64,000 bases of DNA from Miltoncostaea sp963771025 (GCA_963771025.1 CAVYRL010000008.1:248001-312000); one strand, 5' to 3'; numbered from the stretch's first letter, positions 43,841 through 52,387 are shown. Program-made: numbers and translations. Notes: a model not told the origin generated them from the sequence alone.

Positions 43841-43999
43841 CTACGCGGCGAGTGCCGGAGCGACGCCCTCCCGCGGAGTCGATGTGGAGTGCAGATGCAA
43901 GCACCCCGGGACCGTGCAGACGGCCTCCGGCTCGGGATCGAGGCGTGAAAGCAGGGCCTCGATGCGGGCGGTGTCAGCGGACGTGGTCTGTGCCTTCAT
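43841..43999 (-). CDS. small protein with a CxxxxxCxHxH motif
   Basis: 52 aa from ATG 43999, which has a good GGGAG ribosome site 6 nt upstream. The N-terminus is helical (SADTARIEALLSRLDPEP) and the C-terminal part holds CTVPGCLHLHS, two Cys and two His close together, a possible metal site. No family recognised. It lies alone between usp and the HD hydrolase gene on the same strand as the latter. Confidence 0.55.
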   Translation of the reverse strand: MKAQTTSADTARIEALLSRLDPEPEAVCTVPGCLHLHSTSTPREGVAPALAA

Positions 44000-44075
44000 G
44001 TCATCTCCCGAACTCGTGGGGCGGCGTGTCGGGGGCATCCAATCCCGCGCCCGTGTCAGCTCGGTTGTCCCGGCG

Positions 44076-44783
44076 TTAGGGCTCGGCCAAGCCGCCGGCG
44101 TCGACGAGCGGGGCGAGGTCGGCCATGGCGGTCACCAGGTCCACACGGGCGACCGAAGAGGCGCCTGCGGCCAGCGGCAGCACCTGCCACACGGTGCGCC
44201 CGAGGTAGGCCCCGGCCCACACCCGGTACCGCTCGCCGGTGCGCATCACCAGCGCCTGGATGCTGCGCAGGTTGTCGGTGCGGTCGGCGATCTTGATCAC
44301 CTGGACCTCGGGCGGCGCCTGGGTGCGCAGCCGCTCGTAGTAGACGCGCAGCGACTCGGTGTCGCACGGCGCCGTCAGCCAATCGACGATGTCGGCGACC
44401 TCCGGGCCGAATCCGGTCCGGATCTCCTCGATGGTGGTATGCGTGTCCTCCACGGTGTCGTGCAGCAGCGCAGCCTGGAGGAGCACCGACGAGTGCTCGC
44501 CCCACCGCGCGAGCTCCATCGCGACGCGCACCAGGTGCACCCAGTAGGGAGTGTCGCTGCCGCGACGGGTCTGCCGCCCGTGCCGGGCGCGGGCGAAGGC
44601 CAGCGCCTGCTGGAGGACCGTGCGCTGCCCGGAATCCGGCAGGGCGGCCACGAAGTCGGTCCACACGCGCTCCACGGTGACCGCGGCGTCGAAGGTGCCG
44701 GGCCAGGCCTGTCCCGACGGGCTGGACGGACCCTCTCCGCCCGCGTCGCTGATCGACGGGGGACGAAGCGGAGTGGAACCCAT
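44076..44783 (-). CDS. HD-domain protein resembling (p)ppGpp hydrolases (RelA/SpoT type)
   Basis: 235 aa. The HD blocks of RelA/SpoT hydrolase domains are visible: YWVHLVRVAMELA (first His/Arg), LLHDTVEDTHTTIEEI (HD-[F/T]xED) and VIKIADRTDNLRSI (the last Asp). There is no synthetase, TGS or ACT domain, so it resembles a small alarmone hydrolase. The N-terminal 40 residues are low-complexity. ATG 44783 overlaps the opposing Ppx/GppA start codon, and a TAACCT box (44791-44796, minus) lies 7 nt upstream with AGGAGA in the gap. Hydrolysis of (p)ppGpp is inferred from the motifs only. Confidence 0.82.
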   Translation of the reverse strand: MGSTPLRPPSISDAGGEGPSSPSGQAWPGTFDAAVTVERVWTDFVAALPDSGQRTVLQQALAFARARHGRQTRRGSDTPYWVHLVRVAMELARWGEHSSVLLQAALLHDTVEDTHTTIEEIRTGFGPEVADIVDWLTAPCDTESLRVYYERLRTQAPPEVQVIKIADRTDNLRSIQALVMRTGERYRVWAGAYLGRTVWQVLPLAAGASSVARVDLVTAMADLAPLVDAGGLAEP

Positions 44784-46326
44784 GTCTCCTAGGTTAGCGC
44801 CGCCCCGGGGCGGCGCCGAGCGGCGGCTCGCGGTGATCGACATGGGCTCCAACACCTTCCGCCTGGTGGTGTTCCGCTACCGGCCGGGGGGATCGTTCCA
44901 GCTGGTTGACGAGATCCGCGACGCCGTACGCCTTTCGGGCGGCGCCGGCCCGAAGGGCCTGGCCTCCGGCGCACTGGACCGGGCCGCGCACACCACCCGC
45001 CTCTACGCGGCCTTCTGCGCGGCCTCCCAGGTCGACGACGTCGTCGCCGTCGCCACCAGCGCCGTGCGCGACGCGCCCAACCGGGAGGACGCGCTGGCCG
45101 CGCTGTCGGCCGACGGGGGCCTCGACGTGCGCATCCTCTCCGCCGAGGAGGAGGCCTGGTACGGCTATCTGGGCGCGGTCAACAGCACCACCCTCGGCGA
45201 CGGCCACGTCCTCGACCTCGGCGGCGGGAGCGTGCAGGTGTCCCAGGTGACGGGGCGCAGCCTCGACCGGATCGTCTCGCGCCCGCTGGGCGCCGTGCGG
45301 ATGACGGAGGGATTCCTGCCGGACTCCCGGGCGGGCCGTGCCCAGATCAAGAGCCTCCGGCGCCACGTCGAGCGCACCGTCGCCGACGTCGACTGGCTCG
45401 GGGGCGCCGGCGGACGCATGGTCGGGGTCGGGGGCACCATCCGCACCCTCGCGAGCATGCACCAGCGCCGGACGCGGTACGCCCTCGACGAACTGCACGG
45501 CTACATCCTCCCCCGCTCGGGCATCGAGGATCTGATCGGGGCGATGGCCGAGCTCCCGGCCAAGGAGCGCAGCGCGCTGCCGGGCCTCAAGCAGGACCGT
45601 GCCGACATCACGCTCGCCGGGGCGATCGTCATCTCGACGATCCTGGACCAGATGGGCGTCGAGGGCGTCGAGATCTGCAGCCAGGGCCTGCGCGAGGGCA
45701 TCTTCTACGAGCGGCTGCTCTCCCCCGCCGACCCGCCGCTGGTGGCCGACGTGCGCCGCCAGAGCGTCCTGAACCTCGTCGAGACCTACCGCTGCGACGT
45801 CCCCCACGCCGAGCACGTGACCGCGCTCGCGCTGTCGGTCTACGACGAGCTGGCGCGGCTCGGCCTGCTGACGATCGACCGGCGCGAGCGCGAGCTGCTG
45901 TGGGCCGCCGGCATGCTGCACGACGCGGGTGTGCTGGTCGACTACAACGACCACCACAAGCACGGCTTCTATCTGGTCCTGAACGCCGGGCTGCCGGGCT
46001 ACCGGCACCCCGAGCTGGCGATGATCGCGCTCCTCGTCCGGGCCCACCGCAAGGCGCTGCCGAACACGGCGCCGCTCGACGACATCGTTGGGCCCGAGGG
46101 GGCCGATCGGCTGGCGCGCCTGGCGGCGTGCCTGCGCGTGGCCGAGCAGCTCGAGCGCGGGCGGGCGGGCGGGGTGCGCGAGGTGCACCTTGAGGCGCCC
46201 GAGGGGGCCGTGCGCCTGGTGGTCGAAGCGGAGGGCGACCCGGCCGTGGCCGTCTGGTCGGCCGCCCTCGAGACGCCCGCCTTCCAGCGCGCCTTCCGGC
46301 GGGAGCTCGAGATCGCCGTGGCCTAG
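44782..46326 (+). CDS. Ppx/GppA phosphatase with C-terminal HD-like domain
   Basis: 514 aa. The actin-like ASKHA fold has VIDMGSNTFRLVVFRY, ILSAEEEAWYGYLGAV, LDLGGGSVQVSQ and VGVGGTIRTLAS, the phosphate loops and catalytic Glu region. From about residue 320 a second all-helical domain has HAEHVTALALSVYDEL and AAGMLHDAG, an HD-type arrangement as in long exopolyphosphatases. It degrades polyphosphate and/or pppGpp. ATG 44782 has GGAG 8 nt upstream. It is divergent from the HD hydrolase with overlapping ATGs, so both enzymes probably act in alarmone and polyphosphate balance. Confidence 0.9.
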   Translation: MSPRLAPPRGGAERRLAVIDMGSNTFRLVVFRYRPGGSFQLVDEIRDAVRLSGGAGPKGLASGALDRAAHTTRLYAAFCAASQVDDVVAVATSAVRDAPNREDALAALSADGGLDVRILSAEEEAWYGYLGAVNSTTLGDGHVLDLGGGSVQVSQVTGRSLDRIVSRPLGAVRMTEGFLPDSRAGRAQIKSLRRHVERTVADVDWLGGAGGRMVGVGGTIRTLASMHQRRTRYALDELHGYILPRSGIEDLIGAMAELPAKERSALPGLKQDRADITLAGAIVISTILDQMGVEGVEICSQGLREGIFYERLLSPADPPLVADVRRQSVLNLVETYRCDVPHAEHVTALALSVYDELARLGLLTIDRRERELLWAAGMLHDAGVLVDYNDHHKHGFYLVLNAGLPGYRHPELAMIALLVRAHRKALPNTAPLDDIVGPEGADRLARLAACLRVAEQLERGRAGGVREVHLEAPEGAVRLVVEAEGDPAVAVWSAALETPAFQRAFRRELEIAVA

Positions 46327-46333
46327 CGGAGCG

Positions 46334-46663
46334 CTAGCCCCCGGTGGGCTTGACGCGGTAGCGCGGCTCGAGGTGGGCGATGATCCGCGCGCGCTGATCG
46401 CCCTGGATCTCGACGACCCCATCCTTGATCGATCCGCCGGACCCGCAGAGCTTCTTGAGCTCCTTCGCGACACCCGCCACGTCCGCCGCGGGCAGCCCGG
46501 TGACGAGCGTCACGGTCTTGCCGCGCCGACCTGAGGAGGTCCGTCCCACCCGCACCACGCCGTCGCCCGCGGGGGCACCGGGCCGCGCCGGGGCGGGCTC
46601 GGAACGCCGTCCGCCGTCGCTCGAATAGACCAATCGAGTATTTGATTCTCTTCTGTCAGCCAT
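46334..46663 (-). CDS. SUI1/eIF1-like translation factor (YciH family)
   Basis: 109 aa. The SUI1 domain occupies the last 80 residues: GKTVTLVTGLPAADVAGVAK, KELKKLCGSGGSIKDGVVEI and GDQRARIIAHL are typical. The N-terminal 40 residues are Pro/Arg-rich and disordered. In bacteria this protein influences start-codon selection fidelity, which is notable beside several genes with unusual starts here (no causal claim). ATG 46663 has TAATTT 6 nt upstream. Confidence 0.92.
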   Translation of the reverse strand: MADRRESNTRLVYSSDGGRRSEPAPARPGAPAGDGVVRVGRTSSGRRGKTVTLVTGLPAADVAGVAKELKKLCGSGGSIKDGVVEIQGDQRARIIAHLEPRYRVKPTGG

Positions 46664-46669
46664 TCAACG

Positions 46670-46687
46670 AAATTACTCTGGTAGCCT
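46670..46687. promoter_or_regulatory. compact divergent -10 boxes for SUI1 and cysH
   Basis: In the 31-nt gap, TAATTT on the minus strand (46675-46670) lies 6 nt before the SUI1 ATG, and TAGCCT on the plus strand (46682-46687) lies 7 nt before the cysH GTG. Both transcripts would be leaderless, and the region is the most AT-rich of this part of the window. Confidence 0.55.
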
Positions 46688-46694
46688 GCGCCGT

Positions 46695-47423
46695 GTGAGC
46701 ACCCTCTCGCTTTCGCGGGCCGATGTCGAAGCCCTGGCGGATGAGTTCGAGCCCCGGTCGGCGCAGGAGCTGCTGGCCTGGGCCGTCGAGCGGTTCGACG
46801 GCCGCATCGTCCTCACGTGCTCGTGGCAGCACCAGTCCTCCATCCTGGTCGACATGCTCTGGCGCCTCGGCGCGAAGATACGCATCGTCGAGCTGGACAC
46901 GGGTCTGCTGTTCCCCGAGACGTACGCCACGCGCGACCGGCTGATCGAGCGCTACGGCCTCGACATCGAGCGCATCGACCCGTCGCAGACCGTCGAGGAG
47001 CAGGACCGGACGGAGGGACCCGCGCTCTGGAGCCGGGACCCCGACCGCTGCTGCAAGCTGCGCAAGGTCGAGCCGCTCGAGCGGGCGCTGGTGGGGATGG
47101 ACGCGTGGATCACGGGCATCCGGCGGGCGCAGAGCGTCACCCGCGCCGGCGCCAGGGTGCTCGAGCTGGACCCCCGCGGGGTGGTGAAGGTGCAGCCGCT
47201 CGCCGGATGGGGCGACGAGGACGTGAAGGGCTATCTGCATGCCCACGACGTCCCGTACAACCCGCTGCACGATCAGGGCTTCCCCTCGATCGGCTGCACG
47301 CACTGCACCCGTGCGGTACAACCGGGCGAGGACTCTCGCGCCGGGCGCTGGGCGGACGCGGAGAAGACCGAGTGCGGGCTCCACCTGCCCTCGCTCACCG
47401 CGGCCCCCTCCTCCGAACGCTGA
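46695..47423 (+). CDS. cysH: assimilatory adenylyl-sulfate (APS) reductase
   Basis: 242 aa. Reduces APS to sulfite with thioredoxin. The Cys pairs that bind a [4Fe-4S] cluster are present (C119-C120 in DRCCKLRK, C201 and C204 in GCTHCTR), which separates APS reductases from cluster-free PAPS reductases. The catalytic Cys227 lies in KTECGLH near the C-terminus. The PP-loop is LTCSWQHQSSILV and the substrate loop VELDTGLLFPETYATRDRL. It is followed by cysC after 39 nt. ATP sulfurylase (cysD/cysN or sat) and sulfite reductase are not in the window. Confidence 0.95.
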   Translation: MSTLSLSRADVEALADEFEPRSAQELLAWAVERFDGRIVLTCSWQHQSSILVDMLWRLGAKIRIVELDTGLLFPETYATRDRLIERYGLDIERIDPSQTVEEQDRTEGPALWSRDPDRCCKLRKVEPLERALVGMDAWITGIRRAQSVTRAGARVLELDPRGVVKVQPLAGWGDEDVKGYLHAHDVPYNPLHDQGFPSIGCTHCTRAVQPGEDSRAGRWADAEKTECGLHLPSLTAAPSSER

Positions 47424-47462
47424 CACCGATCGGGTCGCGGCCCGAAGAAGGGTGGGACAAGA

Positions 47463-48020
47463 GTGAGTGATCGCCGTGGAGCGACCCTGTGGTTCACCGG
47501 CCTCTCCGGGACCGGCAAGACGACCATCGCCGCCATCGTGGGCCCCGAGCTGGAGAGGCGCGGCCAACTCGTCGAGTACCTCGACGGCGATGTCGTGCGC
47601 ACGCATCTCTCGAAGGGGCTCGGGTTCTCCAAAGAGGACCGCGACACCAACATCGGCCGCATCGGCTGGGTGGCGAGCCGTCTCACCCGGGCCGGCGTGG
47701 TGACCCTCGTCTCGGCGATCTCGCCATACGCGGACACCCGTGCCGCCGCCCGCGGCATGGTCGAGGAATTCGGCCCATTCGTCGAGATCTTCGTGGACAC
47801 CTCCGTCGAGGAGTGCGCCAACCGTGACGTGAAGGGCCTCTACGCCAAGGCCTTCTCGGGTGAGATCAAGGAGTTCACCGGGGTGAGCGACCCGTATGAG
47901 GCTCCGGAGAACCCCGAGGTCCACATCAGCACCGAGACCCAGACGCCCGAGGAGAGCGCGGCGAAAGTGATCACCGCGCTCGAGGCGCGCGGCCTCATCG
48001 GCGGCGGGGTCGCCGCGTAG
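47463..48020 (+). CDS. cysC: adenylyl-sulfate kinase
   Basis: 185 aa. Phosphorylates APS to PAPS. GLSGTGKTTIAAIVGPELE is the P-loop; LDGDVVRTHLSKGLGFSKED and RDTNIGRIGWVASRL bind APS; FVEIFVDTSVEECANRDVKG and SDPYEAPENPEV complete the family pattern. The start is GTG 47463 with AAGGGTGGGA upstream. Because the reductase next door uses APS, PAPS may be for sulfotransferases rather than for assimilation. The TAG stop is where the next reading frame begins, one base back. Confidence 0.93.
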   Translation: MSDRRGATLWFTGLSGTGKTTIAAIVGPELERRGQLVEYLDGDVVRTHLSKGLGFSKEDRDTNIGRIGWVASRLTRAGVVTLVSAISPYADTRAAARGMVEEFGPFVEIFVDTSVEECANRDVKGLYAKAFSGEIKEFTGVSDPYEAPENPEVHISTETQTPEESAAKVITALEARGLIGGGVAA

Positions 48021-48865
48021 GCACCTCCGCCCGAGCGGACCTTCACACCCACACCGTCGCCTCCGACGGCGGGCTCACGCCGACGGCGCTCGTCGAGCTG
48101 GCCGCGGAGCACGGTGTGGGCACGCTCGCCCTGACGGACCACGACACCATGGACGGTGTCCGCGAGGCGCTCGAGGCGGGTGAGCGGCTGGGGGTGCGCG
48201 TGATCGCCGGCGTTGAGCTCTCGGTCCGCGCCCCGTCGGGATCGATGCATCTGCTGGGGTACTTCCGCGACGCGGCCGCCGAACCCCTGCGCGCGCGCCT
48301 CGGCGCACTGCGTGCGGCGCGCGAGGACCGCGCCCGCCGCATGGTCGAGCGCCTGGCCGCGATCGGGGCACCCATCGACTACGAGGACGTCCGCGCGCGC
48401 GCGTCGGGAGCCGTCGGCCGCCCCCACGTCGCCGACGCGCTGGTCGCGGCGGGTCACGCGCACGATCGCCAGGACGCATTCGATCGGTTCCTCGCCGACG
48501 GCGGGCCCGCCCATGTCCCCCATGGGGGGCTCGGGCCGCGCGAGGCGATCGCGCTGATCGCCCAATCGGGGGGCGCGTCCGCGCTGGCGCATCCGGCCTC
48601 GCTGCGGATGCCGGAGCGCGAGCTGGGCGACTACGTCCAGCGCCTCGCCGCTTGGGGCCTCGGGGGCATCGAGGTCCACCGGCCCGACCACACGCCCGAG
48701 CGGCGGGCGCGACTCGCCCGTCTCGCGGCGCGCCACCGTCTGATCGCCACCGGGGGATCCGACTTCCACGACCTGGAGGGCGCGCTCCGGCCCGGGGACA
48801 CCGGCCGGCCCGCCCTGCCGCACGACGCCATCGACCACCTCCTCTTCGATACCGTGGAGCCATGA
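48017..48865 (+). CDS. PHP-domain phosphoesterase, start codon not identifiable
   Basis: Metal-dependent phosphoesterase of the PHP family. The essential first metal motif ADLHTHTVASDGGLTPTALV is encoded from 48,035, then LALTDHDTMDG, GVELSVRAPSG, GASALAHPASLRM and a late GGSDFHD. The only standard start in frame (GTG 48116) lies after the HTHT motif and would remove it. Upstream the frame is open to a TGA within cysC but has no ATG/GTG/TTG/CTG. I give 48017, where the frame meets the cysC stop. A -1 shift from cysC would create a fusion; a sequence error is the simplest alternative. Likely a nucleoside-bisphosphate phosphatase (PAP-type), which suits the cysC context. Confidence 0.8.
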   Translation, partial: VGTSARADLHTHTVASDGGLTPTALVELAAEHGVGTLALTDHDTMDGVREALEAGERLGVRVIAGVELSVRAPSGSMHLLGYFRDAAAEPLRARLGALRAAREDRARRMVERLAAIGAPIDYEDVRARASGAVGRPHVADALVAAGHAHDRQDAFDRFLADGGPAHVPHGGLGPREAIALIAQSGGASALAHPASLRMPERELGDYVQRLAAWGLGGIEVHRPDHTPERRARLARLAARHRLIATGGSDFHDLEGALRPGDTGRPALPHDAIDHLLFDTVEP

Positions 48866-50664
48866 CCACATCGATCGATTCCGCACCCACGGGCCGCCGG
48901 GCCGCGGGGGTCCACTGGGACCTCTCCCCCCTCCTCTCCGACGCCGACGCCGCCCGCGTCCGCCTCGCCTCGGCCCTCGGAGCCGCGAAGGCCTTCGAGC
49001 AGAAATACCGGGGCCGCCTGCCCGAGCTCGACGGGGCGGGGCTGGCCGAGGCGCTCGCCGAGCTCTCGGTGCTCGACAACGAGCTGTCGCGCGTGAGCTC
49101 GTACGCCCACCTGCGCGAAGCGGTCGACGTGACCAGCAAGGAGAACAAGGACCTCTCCTCCGCCGTGGACCGCGGACTGGTCGAGGCCGGGAACGCGCTC
49201 AGGTTCTTCGACCTCGAGTGGCTCGCGCTGCCCGAGGAGACGGCGCGCGCGTTGTACGACGCCCCCGAGGTCGCCGGCGATCGCCACTACCTCATCTCTC
49301 TGCGCCTTTTCGCGCCTCACACGCTCTCGGAGCCCGAGGAGCGCATGCTCTCAGAGCGCGGTCCGGCGGCGGTCTCGGCCTGGCACACGTTGTTCGGGCA
49401 GGTGACCTCGACGCTCGAGGTGCCGTTCGACGCCGGCGAGGGCGACGGCGAGGAGCCGCACACCATCGACCGCCTCCTGGCCCATGTGCGCAACCCTGAT
49501 CGCGACCTGCGGCGGCGCGCGCTGGAGACGCTCTACGACGCGCTCGAGCCCCACACCGACACCCTCGCGCACTGTTACGACACGCTGGTCGGAGATCGCC
49601 TGGTGATGGACCGCCTGCGCCATTATTCGGGCCCGATGGAGGCGACGCACCTGCGCAACGAGCTGCCGGGACCGGTCGTGGAACAGATGCTCGACGCCGT
49701 CGAGCGCCACTACGCGATCGCCCACCGGTGGTTCCGCGTCAAGGCGGGCATCCTCGGCCTCGACCGGCTCGAGCTGCACGACCAGTACGCGCCCATCGGC
49801 GAGGGCCGCTCGGTGGACTACCCGGAAGCGCGGCGCCTGATCGGCGACTCCTTCGGGCGCTTCTCACCACGCATCGCCAACCTCGCGGGCGGCTTCTTCG
49901 ACGAACACCGCATCGACGCCGAGCCCCGCTCGGGCAAGCGCGGCGGAGCCTTCTGCGCCTCGGTGGCGCAGGACGCCTCGCCCTACGTGCTGATGAACTT
50001 CACGGACCGCATGGACGACGTCATGACCCTGGCTCACGAGCTCGGGCACGGTATGCACTTCACGCTCTCCGCCGAGCGGCAGACGGCGCTCTCCATGGGC
50101 ACCGGGCTCGCGCTGGCAGAGGTGCCGTCCACGTTCGCCGAGCTGCTCGCCTTCGACCACCTGCTCGACACCGAGACCGACCCGGTCACCCGCCGGGCGC
50201 TGATCTCCGAGCGGGTCGAAGGGTCGTTCGCCACCGTGTTCCGCCAGACGGTGCTGACGCGCTACGAGCAGCGGGCCTACGCCCTGCGCGGCGAGGGGGG
50301 CACCCTCACCTCAGACCGGCTGTCGGACATCTGGTTCGAGGAGAACGCCAAGTACTACGGCGACAGCGTCGGGCTCCCCGACCGCTACCGGCTCGGGTGG
50401 TCGTACATCCCCCACTTCATCCACACGCGCTTCTACACATACGCCTACGTGTTCGCGCACCTCTCGACGCTGGCGCTGTACGCGCGCTACCGCGAGGCGG
50501 GCGCCGATTTCGTCGAGGACTACATCGACTTCCTCGCGGCGGGCGGGTCGAGGACACCGACCGAGCTGCTGGGCGGGCTCGGGGTGAATCTCGAGGATCC
50601 GGCCGTGTGGGAGCCCGGATTCCGTGAGATGGAGCTGATGGTGGAGGCCGCCGAGGCCGGCTGA
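48862..50664 (+). CDS. pepF: oligoendopeptidase F-type M3 metallopeptidase
   Basis: A 600-aa zinc peptidase that degrades oligopeptides inside the cell. The active site HELGHGMHF has H392, E393 and H396, and the third ligand Glu is in LALAEVPSTFAELLAF. The N-terminal helical domain is typical of the PepF subfamily (WDLSPLLSDADAARVR, and the ISLRLFAPHTLSEPEERML region). ATG 48862 overlaps the PHP stop (ATGA). The stop codon falls in the loop of a strong hairpin. Confidence 0.95.
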   Translation: MTTSIDSAPTGRRAAGVHWDLSPLLSDADAARVRLASALGAAKAFEQKYRGRLPELDGAGLAEALAELSVLDNELSRVSSYAHLREAVDVTSKENKDLSSAVDRGLVEAGNALRFFDLEWLALPEETARALYDAPEVAGDRHYLISLRLFAPHTLSEPEERMLSERGPAAVSAWHTLFGQVTSTLEVPFDAGEGDGEEPHTIDRLLAHVRNPDRDLRRRALETLYDALEPHTDTLAHCYDTLVGDRLVMDRLRHYSGPMEATHLRNELPGPVVEQMLDAVERHYAIAHRWFRVKAGILGLDRLELHDQYAPIGEGRSVDYPEARRLIGDSFGRFSPRIANLAGGFFDEHRIDAEPRSGKRGGAFCASVAQDASPYVLMNFTDRMDDVMTLAHELGHGMHFTLSAERQTALSMGTGLALAEVPSTFAELLAFDHLLDTETDPVTRRALISERVEGSFATVFRQTVLTRYEQRAYALRGEGGTLTSDRLSDIWFEENAKYYGDSVGLPDRYRLGWSYIPHFIHTRFYTYAYVFAHLSTLALYARYREAGADFVEDYIDFLAAGGSRTPTELLGGLGVNLEDPAVWEPGFREMELMVEAAEAG

Positions 50665-50679
50665 ATCGCCGGCCTCGGC
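50650..50679. terminator. 12-bp hairpin enclosing the pepF stop codon
   Basis: GCCGAGGCCGGC (50650-50661) pairs perfectly with GCCGGCCTCGGC (50668-50679). The 6-nt loop TGAATC begins with the pepF stop. GGAGG (50643-50647) and CCTCC (50681-50685) can extend the stem. It probably terminates pepF and the opposing gene that ends at 50,697. No U-run. Confidence 0.7.
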
Positions 50680-50696
50680 ACCTCCGACACCGGTCT

Positions 50697-51146
50697 CTAG
50701 CCCTTCGAGGCCTTCTTGGAGGCCTTCAGCGGGTTGAGCGCCTTCTGGACCTGGTCGGGCAGCTCCCCGATCGGGTACAGCTGACGGCCGCACTCCGGGC
50801 CGCTGCGCGTGGGGCGCGCGTGGCACACGGTCGGCTCGCTCCAGATGGCCGCGGTACGGTGGCCGCGCTCGCACAGCAGGATCCGGGCCTGTCGCCCCCC
50901 CGCGGCCGGCGTCTCGATGGCCACCAGGCCCTCGGCGACCGGCTCCTCGGCGGCGGCGGCAACGGCATCGGAGACCTCGTCCGCCGCCACGGCCTCGGCG
51001 GGCGCCTCGGGCTCCGGCTCCACCTCGACCTCGGCGGCCGGCTCATCCTGCGCCGGCGCGTCCTCGGCGACGGCCTCGGCGACGGGCTCCTCGGTCGCCA
51101 CCACGTCCTCTGCGACCACCTCGGCCGTCTCCTCTGCCTCGCTCAT
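50697..51146 (-). CDS. acidic Ala/Glu-rich protein with Cys/His C-terminal motif
   Basis: 149 aa. The first 85 residues are almost only Ala, Glu, Val, Pro and Asp, a disordered acidic tract. The remainder has CERGHRTAAIWSEPTVCHAR then PECGRQLYPIGELP, with Cys and His spaced like a small zinc ribbon, and a Lys-rich end. ATG 51146 has a GAAGGAG site upstream and overlaps the regulator stop. I do not recognise the family; a nucleic-acid or ribosome association is only a guess. Confidence 0.65.
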   Translation of the reverse strand: MSEAEETAEVVAEDVVATEEPVAEAVAEDAPAQDEPAAEVEVEPEPEAPAEAVAADEVSDAVAAAAEEPVAEGLVAIETPAAGGRQARILLCERGHRTAAIWSEPTVCHARPTRSGPECGRQLYPIGELPDQVQKALNPLKASKKASKG

Positions 51147-51583
51147 GCGCGCTCCTTCGACTGACGTCTGACCGGGGAAGGATAGCGCGACGCTGAATCC
51201 GGTTGGCCGTCCGGCTCGGCCGGAAGATCGCGGCGGCCGCGCAGCCTGTCGAAGTTGGCCATCGCCCGGTCGAAGCCGACCACCCCGGGATCGAGCAGCG
51301 CGCGGACCCGCCACAGCCGGTATTCGGCGAAATAGCCGGGGCTGACGCCCAGGACGCTCGCGAGGCGCTCGAGTTGCTCGGCGGTCGGCGGAGCCCCGCT
51401 CCCGGAGCACAGCTGGTGCAGGCGCGTGCGGCTGATCGCAATGCCCTCGGCACGCAGAAGGCTCCCCAGCGCCGACACCGAGAGCCCACGGCGCTCGAGC
51501 ACGGCGGCAAGGGCCACGGCAAGGGGCTCGTCGCTGACCGCGGGGAGCGGTCGGCGCCGATCGGGCATCGGTTGCGGGGCCAT
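51143..51583 (-). CDS. XRE-like helix-turn-helix regulator
   Basis: 146 aa. A Cro/C1-type HTH covers about 20-85: LAVALAAVLERRGLSVSALG, then ISRTRLHQLCSGSGAPPTAE, then QLERLASVLGVSPGYFAEYR, the last block being the usual helix 5 with the SPGYF motif. The C-terminus is basic and unstructured. It overlaps the acidic protein gene by 4 nt (ATGA), so the two are probably made together. Target unknown. Confidence 0.82.
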   Translation of the reverse strand: MAPQPMPDRRRPLPAVSDEPLAVALAAVLERRGLSVSALGSLLRAEGIAISRTRLHQLCSGSGAPPTAEQLERLASVLGVSPGYFAEYRLWRVRALLDPGVVGFDRAMANFDRLRGRRDLPAEPDGQPDSASRYPSPVRRQSKERA

Positions 51584-51669
51584 GTGGACTCCGGAGCCTA
51601 CGCATGCGCCAGGGGCCGGGAAAGGGTGATTCGGATGAAGAGTCGTGCACCTGGGTACCGTGGGCGGCC

Positions 51670-52347
51670 ATGGACGACCCTCCCTCCCCCTTTCAGGTGG
51701 TGCACGAACAGCTCGAGATCGGGCCGCTGCGACTCTCCATCGCCCGGCCCCGCTCGGCCGAGGACCTGATCGACGAAGACGAGTACGCGAACGATGAGCG
51801 CCTCCCCTACTGGGCCGAGCTCTGGCCGAGCGCCCGCGTCCTCGCCGAGGAGCTTCTCGTCCGCGACCTCGCCGGTCGCCGTCTGATCGAGCTGGGATGC
51901 GGCGTCGGACTTCCGGCGATCGCCGCGTCCCTGCTCGGCGCGCGGGTCCTCGCCACGGATTGGTACGAGGACGCCCTGGCCTTCACGCGGGCCAACGCCG
52001 TCGCCTCCGGAGCGCGGGTCGAGACCCTGCTGGTCGACTGGAACGCGCCGCCCACGACCCTGTTCACCCACGGAGGCGCGGATCTCGTCGTCGGAGCGGA
52101 TGTGCTGTACGAGGAGCGCAACGGGCCGGCGCTGGCGGCGCTGCTGCCGCGGATCGTGGGCCCGTACGGCGAGGTCCTGATCGCCGACCCGCGTCGCCCC
52201 CACGCGGAGGCATTGCTCCACCCGATGGTCGCGGCGGGATGGCGCCACACGTCGGAGGATGTACCGCACCGCGCGCGTCAGGACGAATCCGGGCCGATCA
52301 TCCGACTCCACACACTGAGGCCTCCGGGGCATGACCCACCAGCTTGA
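51670..52347 (+). CDS. class I SAM-dependent methyltransferase
   Basis: 225 aa. The SAM site is LIELGCGVGLPAIAASLLGA with acidic loop ATDWYEDAL, and ADLVVGADVLYEE follows as the post-motif strand. The LPYWAELWPSARVLAEELL block before motif I is typical of the METTL21/nicotinamide-N-methyltransferase-like group that methylates protein lysines or small molecules. ATG 51670 follows a TACCGT box by 8 nt. It is the last chromosomal gene before the tRNA-Asn and the integrated element. Confidence 0.85.
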   Translation: MDDPPSPFQVVHEQLEIGPLRLSIARPRSAEDLIDEDEYANDERLPYWAELWPSARVLAEELLVRDLAGRRLIELGCGVGLPAIAASLLGARVLATDWYEDALAFTRANAVASGARVETLLVDWNAPPTTLFTHGGADLVVGADVLYEERNGPALAALLPRIVGPYGEVLIADPRRPHAEALLHPMVAAGWRHTSEDVPHRARQDESGPIIRLHTLRPPGHDPPA

Positions 52348-52387
52348 TTCGCCTCGGCGCGGGTCCGATACACTGGCGAATGAGCGT

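Noticed and set aside
48116..48865. PHP gene starting at GTG 48116
   Set aside because: It would delete the HTHT metal-binding motif encoded just upstream in frame.
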